Part shown: positions 30,382 through 38,666 of the stretch, piece after piece
How the letters are laid out: each line of letters starts with the position of its first letter
How positions within the stretch are numbered: the first letter of the stretch is position 1
Program-made: the position numbers and the translations under genes
From: Niveispirillum irakense DSM 11586
Lineage (GTDB): Bacteria; Pseudomonadota; Alphaproteobacteria; Azospirillales; Azospirillaceae
Assembly (NCBI RefSeq): GCF_000429645.1
Contig: NZ_AUCG01000021.1
Location: forward strand, 343,224-407,223
Direction of reading: 5' to 3'
DNA length: 64,000 bases
Notes under the pieces: generated by a model
What the model saw: only the letters and a program-made list of their open reading frames with translations
Told to the model about the DNA's origin: nothing
Database searches by the model: none

Positions 30382-30903
30382 ATGGCCGTTCCCGCCTATA
30401 TGACGATCCGTGGTGTCAAGCAGGGTGCTATCGCCTCTGGCGCGATGACACCGCAAAGTGTGGGTCGGATGTCGAAATCCGATCATCCCGATGAAATCCA
30501 GGTTCAGGCTTTCAGTCACAAGTTGTTTGTTCCGGTCGATATCCAGAATGGGCAGCCGACAGGGCTGCGCCAGCATCCGGGTTTCACCATCACCAAGATT
30601 TTCGACCGCACCTCGCCCCTGATCTGTCAGGCGTTGGCGACCAGCGAGAGCATTGAGGAAATCAGCATCAAATGGTTCCGCACCGGTGAGGATGGCAAGC
30701 TGGTGAATTACTTCACCCATACGTTCCATGATGCGCTGGTGGTCGGTTATCACGCCTATATGCTGAACTGCCTGGATAAGAACGTGGCCGATATCCAGCA
30801 TATGGAGGAAATCTCCTTTTCTTACAAATCTGTGCAGTGGGAGCATGTGCTGGCCAGCACCATGGGCGGCGATAGCTGGGATAATCCCGGTCAGCCGAGC
30901 TGA
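30382..30903 (+). CDS. hcp: T6SS tube protein Hcp (TssD), copy 1
   Basis: A 173-residue protein starting at MAVPAYMTIRGVKQGAI, with GGAG 8 bases upstream. An in-frame start at 30271 would add a basic leader lying inside clpV and is rejected. The middle has the Hcp pattern FDRTSPLICQALATSESIEEISIKW and a C-terminal ISFSYKSVQWEHV. It belongs to the long-loop Hcp type common beside ClpV and VgrG and differs clearly from the second Hcp at 44442. It forms the expelled tube and may carry small effectors. Confidence 0.94.
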   Translation: MAVPAYMTIRGVKQGAIASGAMTPQSVGRMSKSDHPDEIQVQAFSHKLFVPVDIQNGQPTGLRQHPGFTITKIFDRTSPLICQALATSESIEEISIKWFRTGEDGKLVNYFTHTFHDALVVGYHAYMLNCLDKNVADIQHMEEISFSYKSVQWEHVLASTMGGDSWDNPGQPS

Positions 30904-30924
30904 CGCCTGACCCGTCTCCAATGC

Positions 30925-30948
30925 CCCGGTGACCCGCCGGTCACCGGG
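30925..30948 (+). other. Strong hairpin between hcp and vgrG
   Basis: CCCGGTGACC / GGTCACCGGG form a perfect 10-bp stem with a four-base loop in the hcp-vgrG gap. There is no T-run, so it may protect the abundant hcp message from 3' decay or attenuate vgrG rather than terminate. It also covers a GTG codon (30929) that could otherwise start vgrG. Confidence 0.45.
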
Positions 30949-30979
30949 CACTCCGTCGCCCCCGCCTGCTGGATACGGC

Positions 30980-33727
30980 ATGAACCGGCTGCAACAAAGC
31001 CGCCTTTTGCGGTTGAATACGCTGCTGGGCCCGGATGGGCTGCAGGTCCGGTCGCTGACGGGGACGGAGGCGGTCTCCGACCTGTTCAGCTTCACCGTCG
31101 ATTGTCTGGCGGAGATGCGGGTTCCCGATCCTGCTGCCCTGATCGCCACCCCCGCCGTCATCTCCATCCGTATGGAAGGGGAGACGGAGCGGCATTTCCA
31201 TGCCCGTATCCGGGATATCACCTATCGCGGGTACGGGCAGGGTGATCATGTCCATCATTATACGCTGACGCTGGTGCCCTGGTTCTGGCTGCTGTCACGC
31301 CACCAGGATTGCCGCATTTTCCAAGACATGGCGGTCCCGGACGTTGCGGAGACCATCTTCCGCGATCTGGGTTTCACGGATTATCAGTTCACCCTGACCG
31401 GCAGTTACGCAAAACGGGTCTATTGCGTCCAATACCGGGAAAGCAGCTATGATTTCCTGGCCCGGCTTTTTGCCGAAGAAGGCATTTTCTTCTTCTTTGA
31501 GCATCAGATTGATGCCCATCGGCTGATCATCGCCGACGCGCCCACCATCCACCGCCCGGTGGAGGGTGGTGACGTGATGATGTTCAAGCGCGCGGAACTG
31601 ACCGATACGCGCAATGCCATATCGGACTGGTGGGCGCGCGATGCGGTGATGCCCGCACAGGTGACGCTGCGTGATTTCAATTTTGAAACGCCGCGTCACG
31701 ACCTGACCAGCCGCACCCGCACTATCGACCCGATGGGCGCAACCGGGGCGCTGGAATTTTACGATTTCCCCGGCCTTTATCCGGATGGGGAGCAGGGGGA
31801 GCGACAAGGTGCCTTGCGGATGGAGGCCTTGGAAGCAAGCCGATCCATCCATGGCGGCCGCAGCAACCATCCCGCCTTCTATCCCGGTGGCCGCTTCACC
31901 CTTCAGGGCCATCCCGATCCTGGCTGCGATGGCACCTATACCCTTCTTTCTGTCCGGCATGAGGCACGGAACAACTGGGACTTGGGCGATGGCGGGGCCG
32001 CCTATGCCAATGACTTCCAGTGCATGGATAATAGCCGTCCCTTCCGCCCTGAACGGCGCCACCGCAAACCGGTGGTGGAGGGGCCGCAGACCGCCTTTGT
32101 CGTCGGCCCACCGGGAGAGGAGGTGCATGTCGATGCCCATGGCCGGGTACGGCTGCAATTCCACTGGGACCGGCTGGGCCAGTCCGATGCCCATAGCTCC
32201 TGCTGGGTGCGGGTGGCCCAGGGCTGGGCCGGTGCCGGTTTCGGGCAGAGTTTCCTGCCGCGCGTCGGCATGGAAGTGGTGGTCCTGTTTCTGGAGGGCG
32301 ATCCCGACCGGCCCCTGATTGTCGGCTGCATCGGCAATGCCGACACCATGCCCGCCTATGCCCTGCCACAGAACCGCACCCGGTCCTGGATCAAGACCCT
32401 TTCGTCCCCCGGCGGCGGCGGCTTCAACGAATTGCGGTTTGAGGATAAGGCCGGTGGGGAACAGGTTTTCCTGCATGCCCAGCGCGATCTGGATGTGAAG
32501 GTGCAGGCCACGGCCCGCACCCAGACCGGTGGCAACCATCATCTGCTGGTCGGCGGCGACCGGATGGAAACCATTGGCGGTGAACATCACGCCACCGTGA
32601 ATGGGGATAGCAGCGCCCGTGTCGCCGGCACCCAATCCATCCATGTGCAGGGCGAGCGGCATGATCTGGTGGAGCAGAATTATGCGCTGGGCGTGGGCAG
32701 CCAATGGGTGGTGGAGGCCGGCAGCACCATCAGCCTGCGCGTTGGCGGCAGCTTCATCAGCATCGGCCCCGCCGGCATCGTCCTGCAGGGGCCCAAGGTT
32801 TATATCAATAGCGGTGGCAGCCCGGCGGGGCTGCACGCCATGCCAATGGTGCCGCTGTCGGCCGATGGTGCCGCCGGTGACCGCGCCGGCCGTGTTGGCA
32901 GCAGCAATCGCCGCCGGTCGGTTGTGCGGGAACGGGTGACCGGCTGGGCGGTTCGCCAGGCTGATGCCATGCGCCTCGCCGCTGACCAGGGCGCTGCCTT
33001 CTGCGAGGTGCCGGCGGCAAAAGATCCGCCATCCTTTTCATGGGATGAAACATGGCGGATGGGCGGCACCGACAATGTGGACGCGATCTATACCAAGACC
33101 AAAGGCGAGATCACCCGCGAAGGGTGGCTGGGCAGGGCGGAAGGAGAGGTTGAGTTTGGTCTGGCGGCGCTGACCCAGTCCGGTTCGTTTTTTGATGGCC
33201 TGGTACATGTACAACATAAATTATCGACGAATGTTGGCAAGGTGAAGGGCAGTGTCGGGGCTGTAAAGGGTGTCGGTGGGCAATTTTCGGCAGAAGCCTC
33301 GAAGGTGGACCATTCCATAAACGTTGCTGTTGGCTCTGACCCGAACAATCCCTTCGCCCAGACCAACGTTGGCTACAAGCTTCTCACGGCACAAGCCAGG
33401 GGCGGCATGCTGATCGGTTCCGATGGCCGTTTCAGCGGTATCATGGGGTCGCTTGGGGCAACTGCAAAGGCGGCGGAAGGGACAGTGAAGGGTGAGATCA
33501 ACCTGCCATTGCCTTTCACGGATAGGGAATTGAGTATCCGGGGAGCGGTCAGCCCGAAGGCGGGCGTTGGTGTGGATGGCAGTTTCCATGCCGTCAAGGA
33601 TTTGCAGTCCGGCCGCTATCATGTGGGGGTTGCGGGTGAGGTTGCGGCCGCCCTCGGGATTGGCGGCGACCTCGACCTCAGCGTTGGCCCGCCCTATCAA
33701 TCGACAGAGCGCCCTTTAGGCCCCTGA
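30980..33727 (+). CDS. vgrG: T6SS spike protein VgrG (TssI) with long C-terminal extension
   Basis: A 915-residue protein starting at MNRLQQSRLLRL; a GTG at 30929 would add 17 residues from the hairpin region and is not favoured. The gp27-like part (1-360) includes YCVQYRESSYDFLARLFAEEGIFF. The gp5 OB fold has GRVRLQFHWDR and SCWVRVAQGWAG. The needle repeats run to about 625 (VKVQATARTQTGGNHHLLVGG). About 285 further residues follow: a linker, then a glycine-rich part with alternating hydrophobic residues ending PPYQSTERPLGP. No catalytic motif is recognised there. The extension has visibly lower GC stretches and is followed by adaptor-like genes, so it is probably an effector module. Confidence 0.93.
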   Translation: MNRLQQSRLLRLNTLLGPDGLQVRSLTGTEAVSDLFSFTVDCLAEMRVPDPAALIATPAVISIRMEGETERHFHARIRDITYRGYGQGDHVHHYTLTLVPWFWLLSRHQDCRIFQDMAVPDVAETIFRDLGFTDYQFTLTGSYAKRVYCVQYRESSYDFLARLFAEEGIFFFFEHQIDAHRLIIADAPTIHRPVEGGDVMMFKRAELTDTRNAISDWWARDAVMPAQVTLRDFNFETPRHDLTSRTRTIDPMGATGALEFYDFPGLYPDGEQGERQGALRMEALEASRSIHGGRSNHPAFYPGGRFTLQGHPDPGCDGTYTLLSVRHEARNNWDLGDGGAAYANDFQCMDNSRPFRPERRHRKPVVEGPQTAFVVGPPGEEVHVDAHGRVRLQFHWDRLGQSDAHSSCWVRVAQGWAGAGFGQSFLPRVGMEVVVLFLEGDPDRPLIVGCIGNADTMPAYALPQNRTRSWIKTLSSPGGGGFNELRFEDKAGGEQVFLHAQRDLDVKVQATARTQTGGNHHLLVGGDRMETIGGEHHATVNGDSSARVAGTQSIHVQGERHDLVEQNYALGVGSQWVVEAGSTISLRVGGSFISIGPAGIVLQGPKVYINSGGSPAGLHAMPMVPLSADGAAGDRAGRVGSSNRRRSVVRERVTGWAVRQADAMRLAADQGAAFCEVPAAKDPPSFSWDETWRMGGTDNVDAIYTKTKGEITREGWLGRAEGEVEFGLAALTQSGSFFDGLVHVQHKLSTNVGKVKGSVGAVKGVGGQFSAEASKVDHSINVAVGSDPNNPFAQTNVGYKLLTAQARGGMLIGSDGRFSGIMGSLGATAKAAEGTVKGEINLPLPFTDRELSIRGAVSPKAGVGVDGSFHAVKDLQSGRYHVGVAGEVAAALGIGGDLDLSVGPPYQSTERPLGP

Positions 33728-33739
33728 CGGAAAGTGATG

Positions 33740-34795
33740 ATGGACAACCAATATCAGTTGCTGACCACGCCCTTATCCGACCCGGCCTCCATCGCCGCGG
33801 CCTATATCGAGCTGACGGTGGAGGAGGGGCAGCCCGCAGGGCTGGGCTTCACATTGGCAGTGCCGCAGGGTTGGGTCTATCTGCCCCAGGGTGGACAGGC
33901 GCCGGACCAAACCACACCGGTCCAGCCGCTGGCCCTGTTCCGACCGGCAGTGGAAGGGGCCATGGGACAGGCCGCCGGGGCGGAACTGGTGGTGTGGTGT
34001 GCGCTGCTGGTGCGGGAAATCCATGCCGCCGACTGGCTGCGCGTCTGGGCCGCCTCCCAACATCTGGATGTGCTGGAAATGCGGGAGGTACCCAGCGCCC
34101 AGGGGCAGGTGGGCGATATGCTGGCCGGCAGCGCCACCAGCAACGGACCCCGGAAGCTGCATCGGATGATGGCCCTTCGCAACGGGCCGTGGCTGTACCT
34201 GCTGGATTACCGGTTTCAGGCTGGTGATCCCACCTTGGTTCAGGCCCGACAGGAGCCGGCTTTGCTGGCCGTCCGCCATTTTCGCCCCCTTGTACCGGCC
34301 CATAATCTTGATGCCGAACCAATGGGGGAACCTGTGCTTGCAGGCGTGGCACCAGTGATTTTCCGGTTGCCGACCTCCTGGCGGGTGGTAGCCTCGCCAG
34401 ACTATCCGGCAGGTGGATCGGCCCTGATATTGACCGCCGCAAGGGGGGATGGCGCGCCATCTGGCCTGATGCTGGCGGTCAGGGGGGCGCCCGGTGCGGA
34501 TGCGGCGGCGCTGGAAAATATCAGCATCGCCAAGCTGGTGAATAATGGTTATGAGATCGCAGCCGAAAGCCGGCCTGCGCCACCGATTGGGATCGCCACG
34601 GTCACTCAGCGCGATGCAGGGCGCCAGGGTGCGGCCTTGACCCTGCTGGCGGCGCGCGGCCAGATCGATGCTGCCCCTTTCAGCCTGATTTTACTGAGCC
34701 CGCCCCCGGATGCTTCCCTGGAGGCCTGGGCCATCAACCGGCGGGCCTTTGAAATAGCGGTGACCAGCCTTCGTCCTGTGCCACTGGATCCATGA
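33740..34795 (+). CDS. Unknown T6SS-linked protein with two DcrB/DUF1795-like halves
   Basis: A 351-residue protein with no signal peptide or membrane segment. GGAAAG is 5 bases upstream of the chosen ATG; one in-frame ATG and one GTG just upstream are alternatives. Two halves share a layout: a phrase such as LGFTLAVPQGWVYLP (about 30-45) and VIFRLPTSWRVV (about 205-216), each followed by strands and ending in LLAVRHFRPL or FEIAVTSLRPV. This resembles tandem DcrB/DUF1795 folds, the fold of the EagR chaperones that load T6SS effectors. It lies between the extended vgrG and the DUF4123 adaptor and overlaps the latter. A chaperone role for VgrG is plausible; an immunity protein is the alternative. 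Similarity is by eye only. Confidence 0.6.
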   Translation: MDNQYQLLTTPLSDPASIAAAYIELTVEEGQPAGLGFTLAVPQGWVYLPQGGQAPDQTTPVQPLALFRPAVEGAMGQAAGAELVVWCALLVREIHAADWLRVWAASQHLDVLEMREVPSAQGQVGDMLAGSATSNGPRKLHRMMALRNGPWLYLLDYRFQAGDPTLVQARQEPALLAVRHFRPLVPAHNLDAEPMGEPVLAGVAPVIFRLPTSWRVVASPDYPAGGSALILTAARGDGAPSGLMLAVRGAPGADAAALENISIAKLVNNGYEIAAESRPAPPIGIATVTQRDAGRQGAALTLLAARGQIDAAPFSLILLSPPPDASLEAWAINRRAFEIAVTSLRPVPLDP

Positions 34796-35397
34796 TGGCG
34801 GGCACGCATTTCTATCGCAGTGGTGACATGCCACTGCCCCAGGTCCTGCATGGCCACCTATGGCCGTTGGGCGCAGTGCGGGAGCAGCGTGCCTATCTGC
34901 TGCTGGATAGCGCCAGGGGTGGGGAGGCGATGGCGTGGCTGGAACGGCTGGCGGTTGATACCCAACCCTTCTCGCTGTTCCAGGGCGGCATGGCGCAGGC
35001 TTTGGGGGATGTCAGCCCCTACCTGCTGCCGGTGGCGGCAGAACGACCGGACTGGGCGGATCTGGTGCAGTCCCTTTGGCAGGGCGGGTGGGGCTTGTTC
35101 CTGACGGCAAGCGGGGCACCGCGCGATCTGGCCCGCCATCTGGCCGGTTTCGTCCTGCACAGCCTGCCAGCCCCGGACGGGATTGGCCAGCGCACGATGA
35201 TATTCCGCTTCTGGGACGCGCGGGTGCTGCCCCTTTTCCTGACCAGTTGTCCGCCAGAAAGGTTAGAGCTTTTCCTGGGGCCGGTGGACGGCGTGTGGTT
35301 GCCCGCGCCGGATGGCGGGCTGGCTCATTATGGCCAGCGACCGGGCGGTGGCCTGCTATCCCGTCACTGGCCGCCCTTACCGGATAAAGGGGCCTGA
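34792..35397 (+). CDS. DUF4123 T6SS effector adaptor (Tap/Tec-like)
   Basis: A 201-residue protein with DUF4123 features: AYLLLDSARGGE near residue 40, SPYLLPVAAERPDWADLV, then MIFRFWDARVLPLFLTSC and LFLGPVDGVWLP. DUF4123 adaptors load a specific effector onto its VgrG. The start (ATGA) overlaps the previous stop; a second ATG follows immediately. Its 3' end overlaps the convergent coiled-coil gene by 34 bases. It probably serves the extended VgrG two genes upstream, since no other effector candidate is in the operon. Confidence 0.8.
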   Translation: MMAGTHFYRSGDMPLPQVLHGHLWPLGAVREQRAYLLLDSARGGEAMAWLERLAVDTQPFSLFQGGMAQALGDVSPYLLPVAAERPDWADLVQSLWQGGWGLFLTASGAPRDLARHLAGFVLHSLPAPDGIGQRTMIFRFWDARVLPLFLTSCPPERLELFLGPVDGVWLPAPDGGLAHYGQRPGGGLLSRHWPPLPDKGA

Positions 35398-36050
35398 GCA
35401 GCCGGTGGCTGCCAATCCGCAAGGGGTGGCCGCGCGGGCGGTGGCTCGATCAAAGGCGGGCGGATGCCATGTTCCGTCAGGAGCGTCAGTAATGCCGCGA
35501 TCTGCCGGCGCAGCACCGCATCATCCTGGCGCAGGCCGGCATTATCTGCCGTCAGCACCTGGATGCGGTCGCCATAGGCGCGGATGATTTCCTGCTGCTC
35601 GCGGTCAGTGATGCGTTGTTCCATGGCCCGCATTTGATCGGCGGTGCGGGTTTTGTCGCGCAGATCCGCCATTGCTGCTTCATGGCTCTGACGTTGGGCT
35701 TCCAGGGCGGCTGCATGGGCCTGCGCCTGCTGGTCCAGGCGTTCTTCCAGCGCCTGGCGCATCTGGTCTGCGGCCCGGCCGCTATTCTGCCGCTGGAAAA
35801 CGGCAAGCCCTGCCAGGCCCGGTAGCAGGATCACCAGGGCCGCCAGACCGGCCAGCAGATATTGCCCCCGCCGTCCCGATGGCCACCAGCGAAAGGGCGG
35901 CGCCTGGGCAGACGGGTCCACGGCAAGGCCCCGGAAGGTGGCAAGGCGGTGCAGAGGGATAAAGCCGGTCAACCCGCATATCATGATGGCGGTGACGGCC
36001 AGGACAAGGCGCCCGGCCTCCCCTTCCACCCAACCCAACAGATGCAGCAT
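35364..36050 (-). CDS. Two-TM coiled-coil membrane protein at the end of the T6SS minus operon
   Basis: A 228-residue protein starting at MLHLLGWVEG; the longer in-frame start at 36419 lies inside the PiT-like gene and translates to low-complexity sequence. It has two hydrophobic segments (about 11-32 and 66-86), then a long charged, alanine/glutamine-rich helix (about 95-200) predicted as coiled coil, and a proline-rich tail. I do not recognise a family. It follows the PiT-like gene closely and shares its operon with tssL and tssK, so it may belong to the envelope complex. The expected topology puts the coiled coil on the same side as the N-terminus. Confidence 0.7.
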   Translation of the reverse strand: MLHLLGWVEGEAGRLVLAVTAIMICGLTGFIPLHRLATFRGLAVDPSAQAPPFRWWPSGRRGQYLLAGLAALVILLPGLAGLAVFQRQNSGRAADQMRQALEERLDQQAQAHAAALEAQRQSHEAAMADLRDKTRTADQMRAMEQRITDREQQEIIRAYGDRIQVLTADNAGLRQDDAVLRRQIAALLTLLTEHGIRPPLIEPPPARPPLADWQPPAAQAPLSGKGGQ

Positions 36051-36073
36051 GTCATTTCCCCTTATCGCTGCGA

Positions 36074-37297
36074 TCAGCCGGTAATGGCCCGCACCAGACC
36101 GAACAGGGCCAGGGTAACCAGGGCTGCCAGCCCCAGCAGGCCCAACCATTCCGCCAGCATGATCAGCATGAAATAGGCGGCACCCTTCTGCCGTCCGGCC
36201 ATGGCTATGCCTGCCCCGGCGCCCACTGCCGCAGGTCCGGCACTGATTGGCATGCCCAGCAGGGCCAGCGGCGCCAGGCCGGCCAGGGTCGTCCCGGCAA
36301 TCAATATGGCGCCCGCGGCACCCGGCTTCCCCAACCGACCTGTCAGGCGATGGGCGGTGCGGTAGCCGGCCAGCACGGTGCCGGCAGCGGTAGTCAGGAT
36401 GATCGCCAGCATCAACCATGCGGCTCCGCTTGTACCCGCCAGGAATCCTGCCAGACCTTGCGTGTGCGCCTGCCGTTGGGCGACATGCAGCAGCAGCCCC
36501 ACACTGGCAAGCGGGCCGATGGGTGTCGCCAGCCCCGCCAGGATCAGGCTGGCGGCGATGGCCGGGGGCCGATGCGCCATCTCGATCCCCGCCCGATCAT
36601 TGGCAACCCAGAAGGGGCGGTGCCGGATGGCGACCCATTGCCCCAAGGTCAGCAGCGAAAAGCCGACACCCATTGTGGTGATGAGCACCGATCCCGATAA
36701 ACCGGCCATGGTTCCGGCCAGCGCAAGCGTCGCTGCCCCCAGCGCCCCCATTTCCAGCGGTAATATCCAGGCCAGCCGGTCACGCGGGCGCACCCGACGC
36801 ATCAGGATGCCATCTATCAGATGGCCCAAAGCCAGCCCACAGGGCAGCAGCAGCAAGGGCAGAACGAACGACGTCGCCAACCATTTCCATGCCATTCCAT
36901 CGGGGGCCGGCATTGCCGTCAGAAAGGGGGACAAGACCAAGCTTCCCGCTGCCAGCGGTGCCAGCATGGGCAGGGTCCGCCCGGTCACCATGGCCAGCAG
37001 CAGGCAGGCCGCCTGTCCAGCCAGAAGGCACAGGGCGATATGTGATACCGGGATGATGGCCGGTATCGCCGTCGCGGGCAGCAGCATTGCCATCTTCTGC
37101 ATCAGCAGGGCCGGTGCGCCAACCAGCACTCCACCTGCCAGGATGGCGAGGGCAGAGAGCAGCAGCAGCGACCGTTCCGGCAACAGGCCGGCGCCCAAAG
37201 CTGCTGCCAGCAGGGCACCGCCCTGGGTGGCGCCCCCGGCAAAGGCGGTGAGCAGGCAGAGCAACAGGCAGATGGTCAGGATCAGGTTGCTTTCCAT
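36074..37297 (-). CDS. Degenerate PiT-like polytopic membrane protein in the T6SS operon
   Basis: A 407-residue very hydrophobic protein with about ten to twelve membrane segments. The start MESNLILTICLLL has GAGGGCGGG just upstream; an in-frame ATG at 37327 would overlap tssL. The organisation recalls phosphate permeases of the PiT family, with two related halves, and LGMPISAGPAAVGAGAGIAMAG matches the usual LGLPVSTTHxLVGxxxGVGLA segment. The GANDxAN phosphate motifs are not conserved: GGATQGG and LAGLATPIGPLAS stand in their places. Transport of phosphate is therefore doubtful. It sits 7 bases after tssL, so a structural or signalling role in this T6SS deserves thought. Confidence 0.65.
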   Translation of the reverse strand: MESNLILTICLLLCLLTAFAGGATQGGALLAAALGAGLLPERSLLLLSALAILAGGVLVGAPALLMQKMAMLLPATAIPAIIPVSHIALCLLAGQAACLLLAMVTGRTLPMLAPLAAGSLVLSPFLTAMPAPDGMAWKWLATSFVLPLLLLPCGLALGHLIDGILMRRVRPRDRLAWILPLEMGALGAATLALAGTMAGLSGSVLITTMGVGFSLLTLGQWVAIRHRPFWVANDRAGIEMAHRPPAIAASLILAGLATPIGPLASVGLLLHVAQRQAHTQGLAGFLAGTSGAAWLMLAIILTTAAGTVLAGYRTAHRLTGRLGKPGAAGAILIAGTTLAGLAPLALLGMPISAGPAAVGAGAGIAMAGRQKGAAYFMLIMLAEWLGLLGLAALVTLALFGLVRAITG

Positions 37298-37304
37298 CCC
37301 GCCC

Positions 37305-38666
37305 TCACGGTGCTGCCGGCGTGGCAAGCTGCAACAGATGCCGGTTGCTCTGTACCGTCACGCCTTCGGCGCGCAGGGCGGCCAGCCGTGTTTTCAGGAC
37401 GGGAATGAAACTCTCCACCGTCTCATTCTGCCGGGCGGTGGGGAACAGGGGCTGGGGGGACCAGAGGGCCACGATCAGGTTGCGGCCCAGCCGGTCGGCC
37501 GGCAGGGTGAAGCCCACCTCATCATCGGCGGTGCGTTCCGCTGCCGGGCTGGCAACCGTTATATCGGTGGCGGGCGCCAGCACGGCGGCCGGCTCCGCCA
37601 TTCGGTCGGCATGGGGATAGGGGTACATATGGGCGACCGCTCCATCGCTGTCGATGCCAATGACGGTCAGATAGCCTGCGCCCGCCCCCGTGGTGACTTT
37701 CATGGACAGTTCCGCCCCATCGGCAAAGGCCCTGTCCCCACCGGCAATCAGGATAGCGGGGATGCCGCCCCTGGCATTTGTCTCGGTGTCCAGCACCTGT
37801 TGAAGGGTGCAATAAGGTGGCGGTTCGACCGTCGCCGTGCTGCGCACGGCAGTGACGCCCTGGATTGCTTCCAGCCGTCGCGTGAGATCCGATAACTGGG
37901 CTGCATTCTGGCCATAACCTTCCAGATGAACCACCTGCTTTTCATCCAGCCGCGTTTGCAGATGGGCGCAGGACAGGCCCGTGACCGCATCGGCCACACG
38001 GGCGCGTAGATCGCCCGCTGGATCATAGAGCAACCAGAAAAGTCCCGCCCCCAACAACGCCACCGCCGCCAGACCTGCCAGTGCATAGGGCCACAGCGGC
38101 GCGCGGCGCACTGGCGGGTGGGGCGGTGGATTGGCAATGTCATAGGGCTGGCTGTGGATATGATGGCCGCCGATGATACTGGTGCCGGCAACGGGCGTCG
38201 TCGGCAAGCTAGGGACAAGGTTCTGTTTTTCCCGCTTCACATGCCCGCCGCGCCCGTCCGGATCGCTGATGGCATAAGTGCCGGCAAAACCTAGGCCCAG
38301 CGCGGTAAAATACACCTCCCGCACCTCCCGCTTCTCTGGCGGGCACTGATGGAGTTTTTCATAAAAATCATCGCCAAGGCTGTTCACGTTGAACATGGCC
38401 TTTTGCAGCCGGTTTTCCTGCGGCCACCAGGCATGATCAACACCAAAAAGATCGTCGATCCAGGCGACGATCGCCTCCGTGGCTTCCTTTATATCGGCCT
38501 GTGGCCAGCGGCTGGCGGGATCATGCCGTGCGTTCGGATCGGGTAGCAGACCACGCAATTCTGCGATCAGGGTTGTAGGGGCCGGCCTTTGATTTGAGGG
38601 CATTTCGTAAACCGCCAGCGTGCGGCGGATGGCGGGCAGGAATAGGGAGATTAGCCGTGTTTTCAT
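37305..38666 (-). CDS. tssL: T6SS membrane complex protein TssL (DotU/IcmH) with C-terminal BON-like and DUF4384-like regions
   Basis: A 453-residue protein. Residues 30-135 match the cytoplasmic DotU domain (KEATEAIVAWIDDLFGVD, LQKAMFNVNSLGDDFYEKL, EVYFTALGLGFAGTYAI). One transmembrane helix spans about 191-213. The periplasmic part has a BON-like stretch (about 219-265: HLEGYGQNAAQLSDLTRRLEAI) and a domain (about 300-430) resembling DUF4384 (LTVIGIDSDGAVAHMYPYP, GRNLIVALWSPQPLF). No OmpA domain is fused. The ATGA overlaps the stop of the TssM-like gene. The DotU assignment is good; the periplasmic domain names are by resemblance. Confidence 0.85.
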   Translation of the reverse strand: MKTRLISLFLPAIRRTLAVYEMPSNQRPAPTTLIAELRGLLPDPNARHDPASRWPQADIKEATEAIVAWIDDLFGVDHAWWPQENRLQKAMFNVNSLGDDFYEKLHQCPPEKREVREVYFTALGLGFAGTYAISDPDGRGGHVKREKQNLVPSLPTTPVAGTSIIGGHHIHSQPYDIANPPPHPPVRRAPLWPYALAGLAAVALLGAGLFWLLYDPAGDLRARVADAVTGLSCAHLQTRLDEKQVVHLEGYGQNAAQLSDLTRRLEAIQGVTAVRSTATVEPPPYCTLQQVLDTETNARGGIPAILIAGGDRAFADGAELSMKVTTGAGAGYLTVIGIDSDGAVAHMYPYPHADRMAEPAAVLAPATDITVASPAAERTADDEVGFTLPADRLGRNLIVALWSPQPLFPTARQNETVESFIPVLKTRLAALRAEGVTVQSNRHLLQLATPAAP

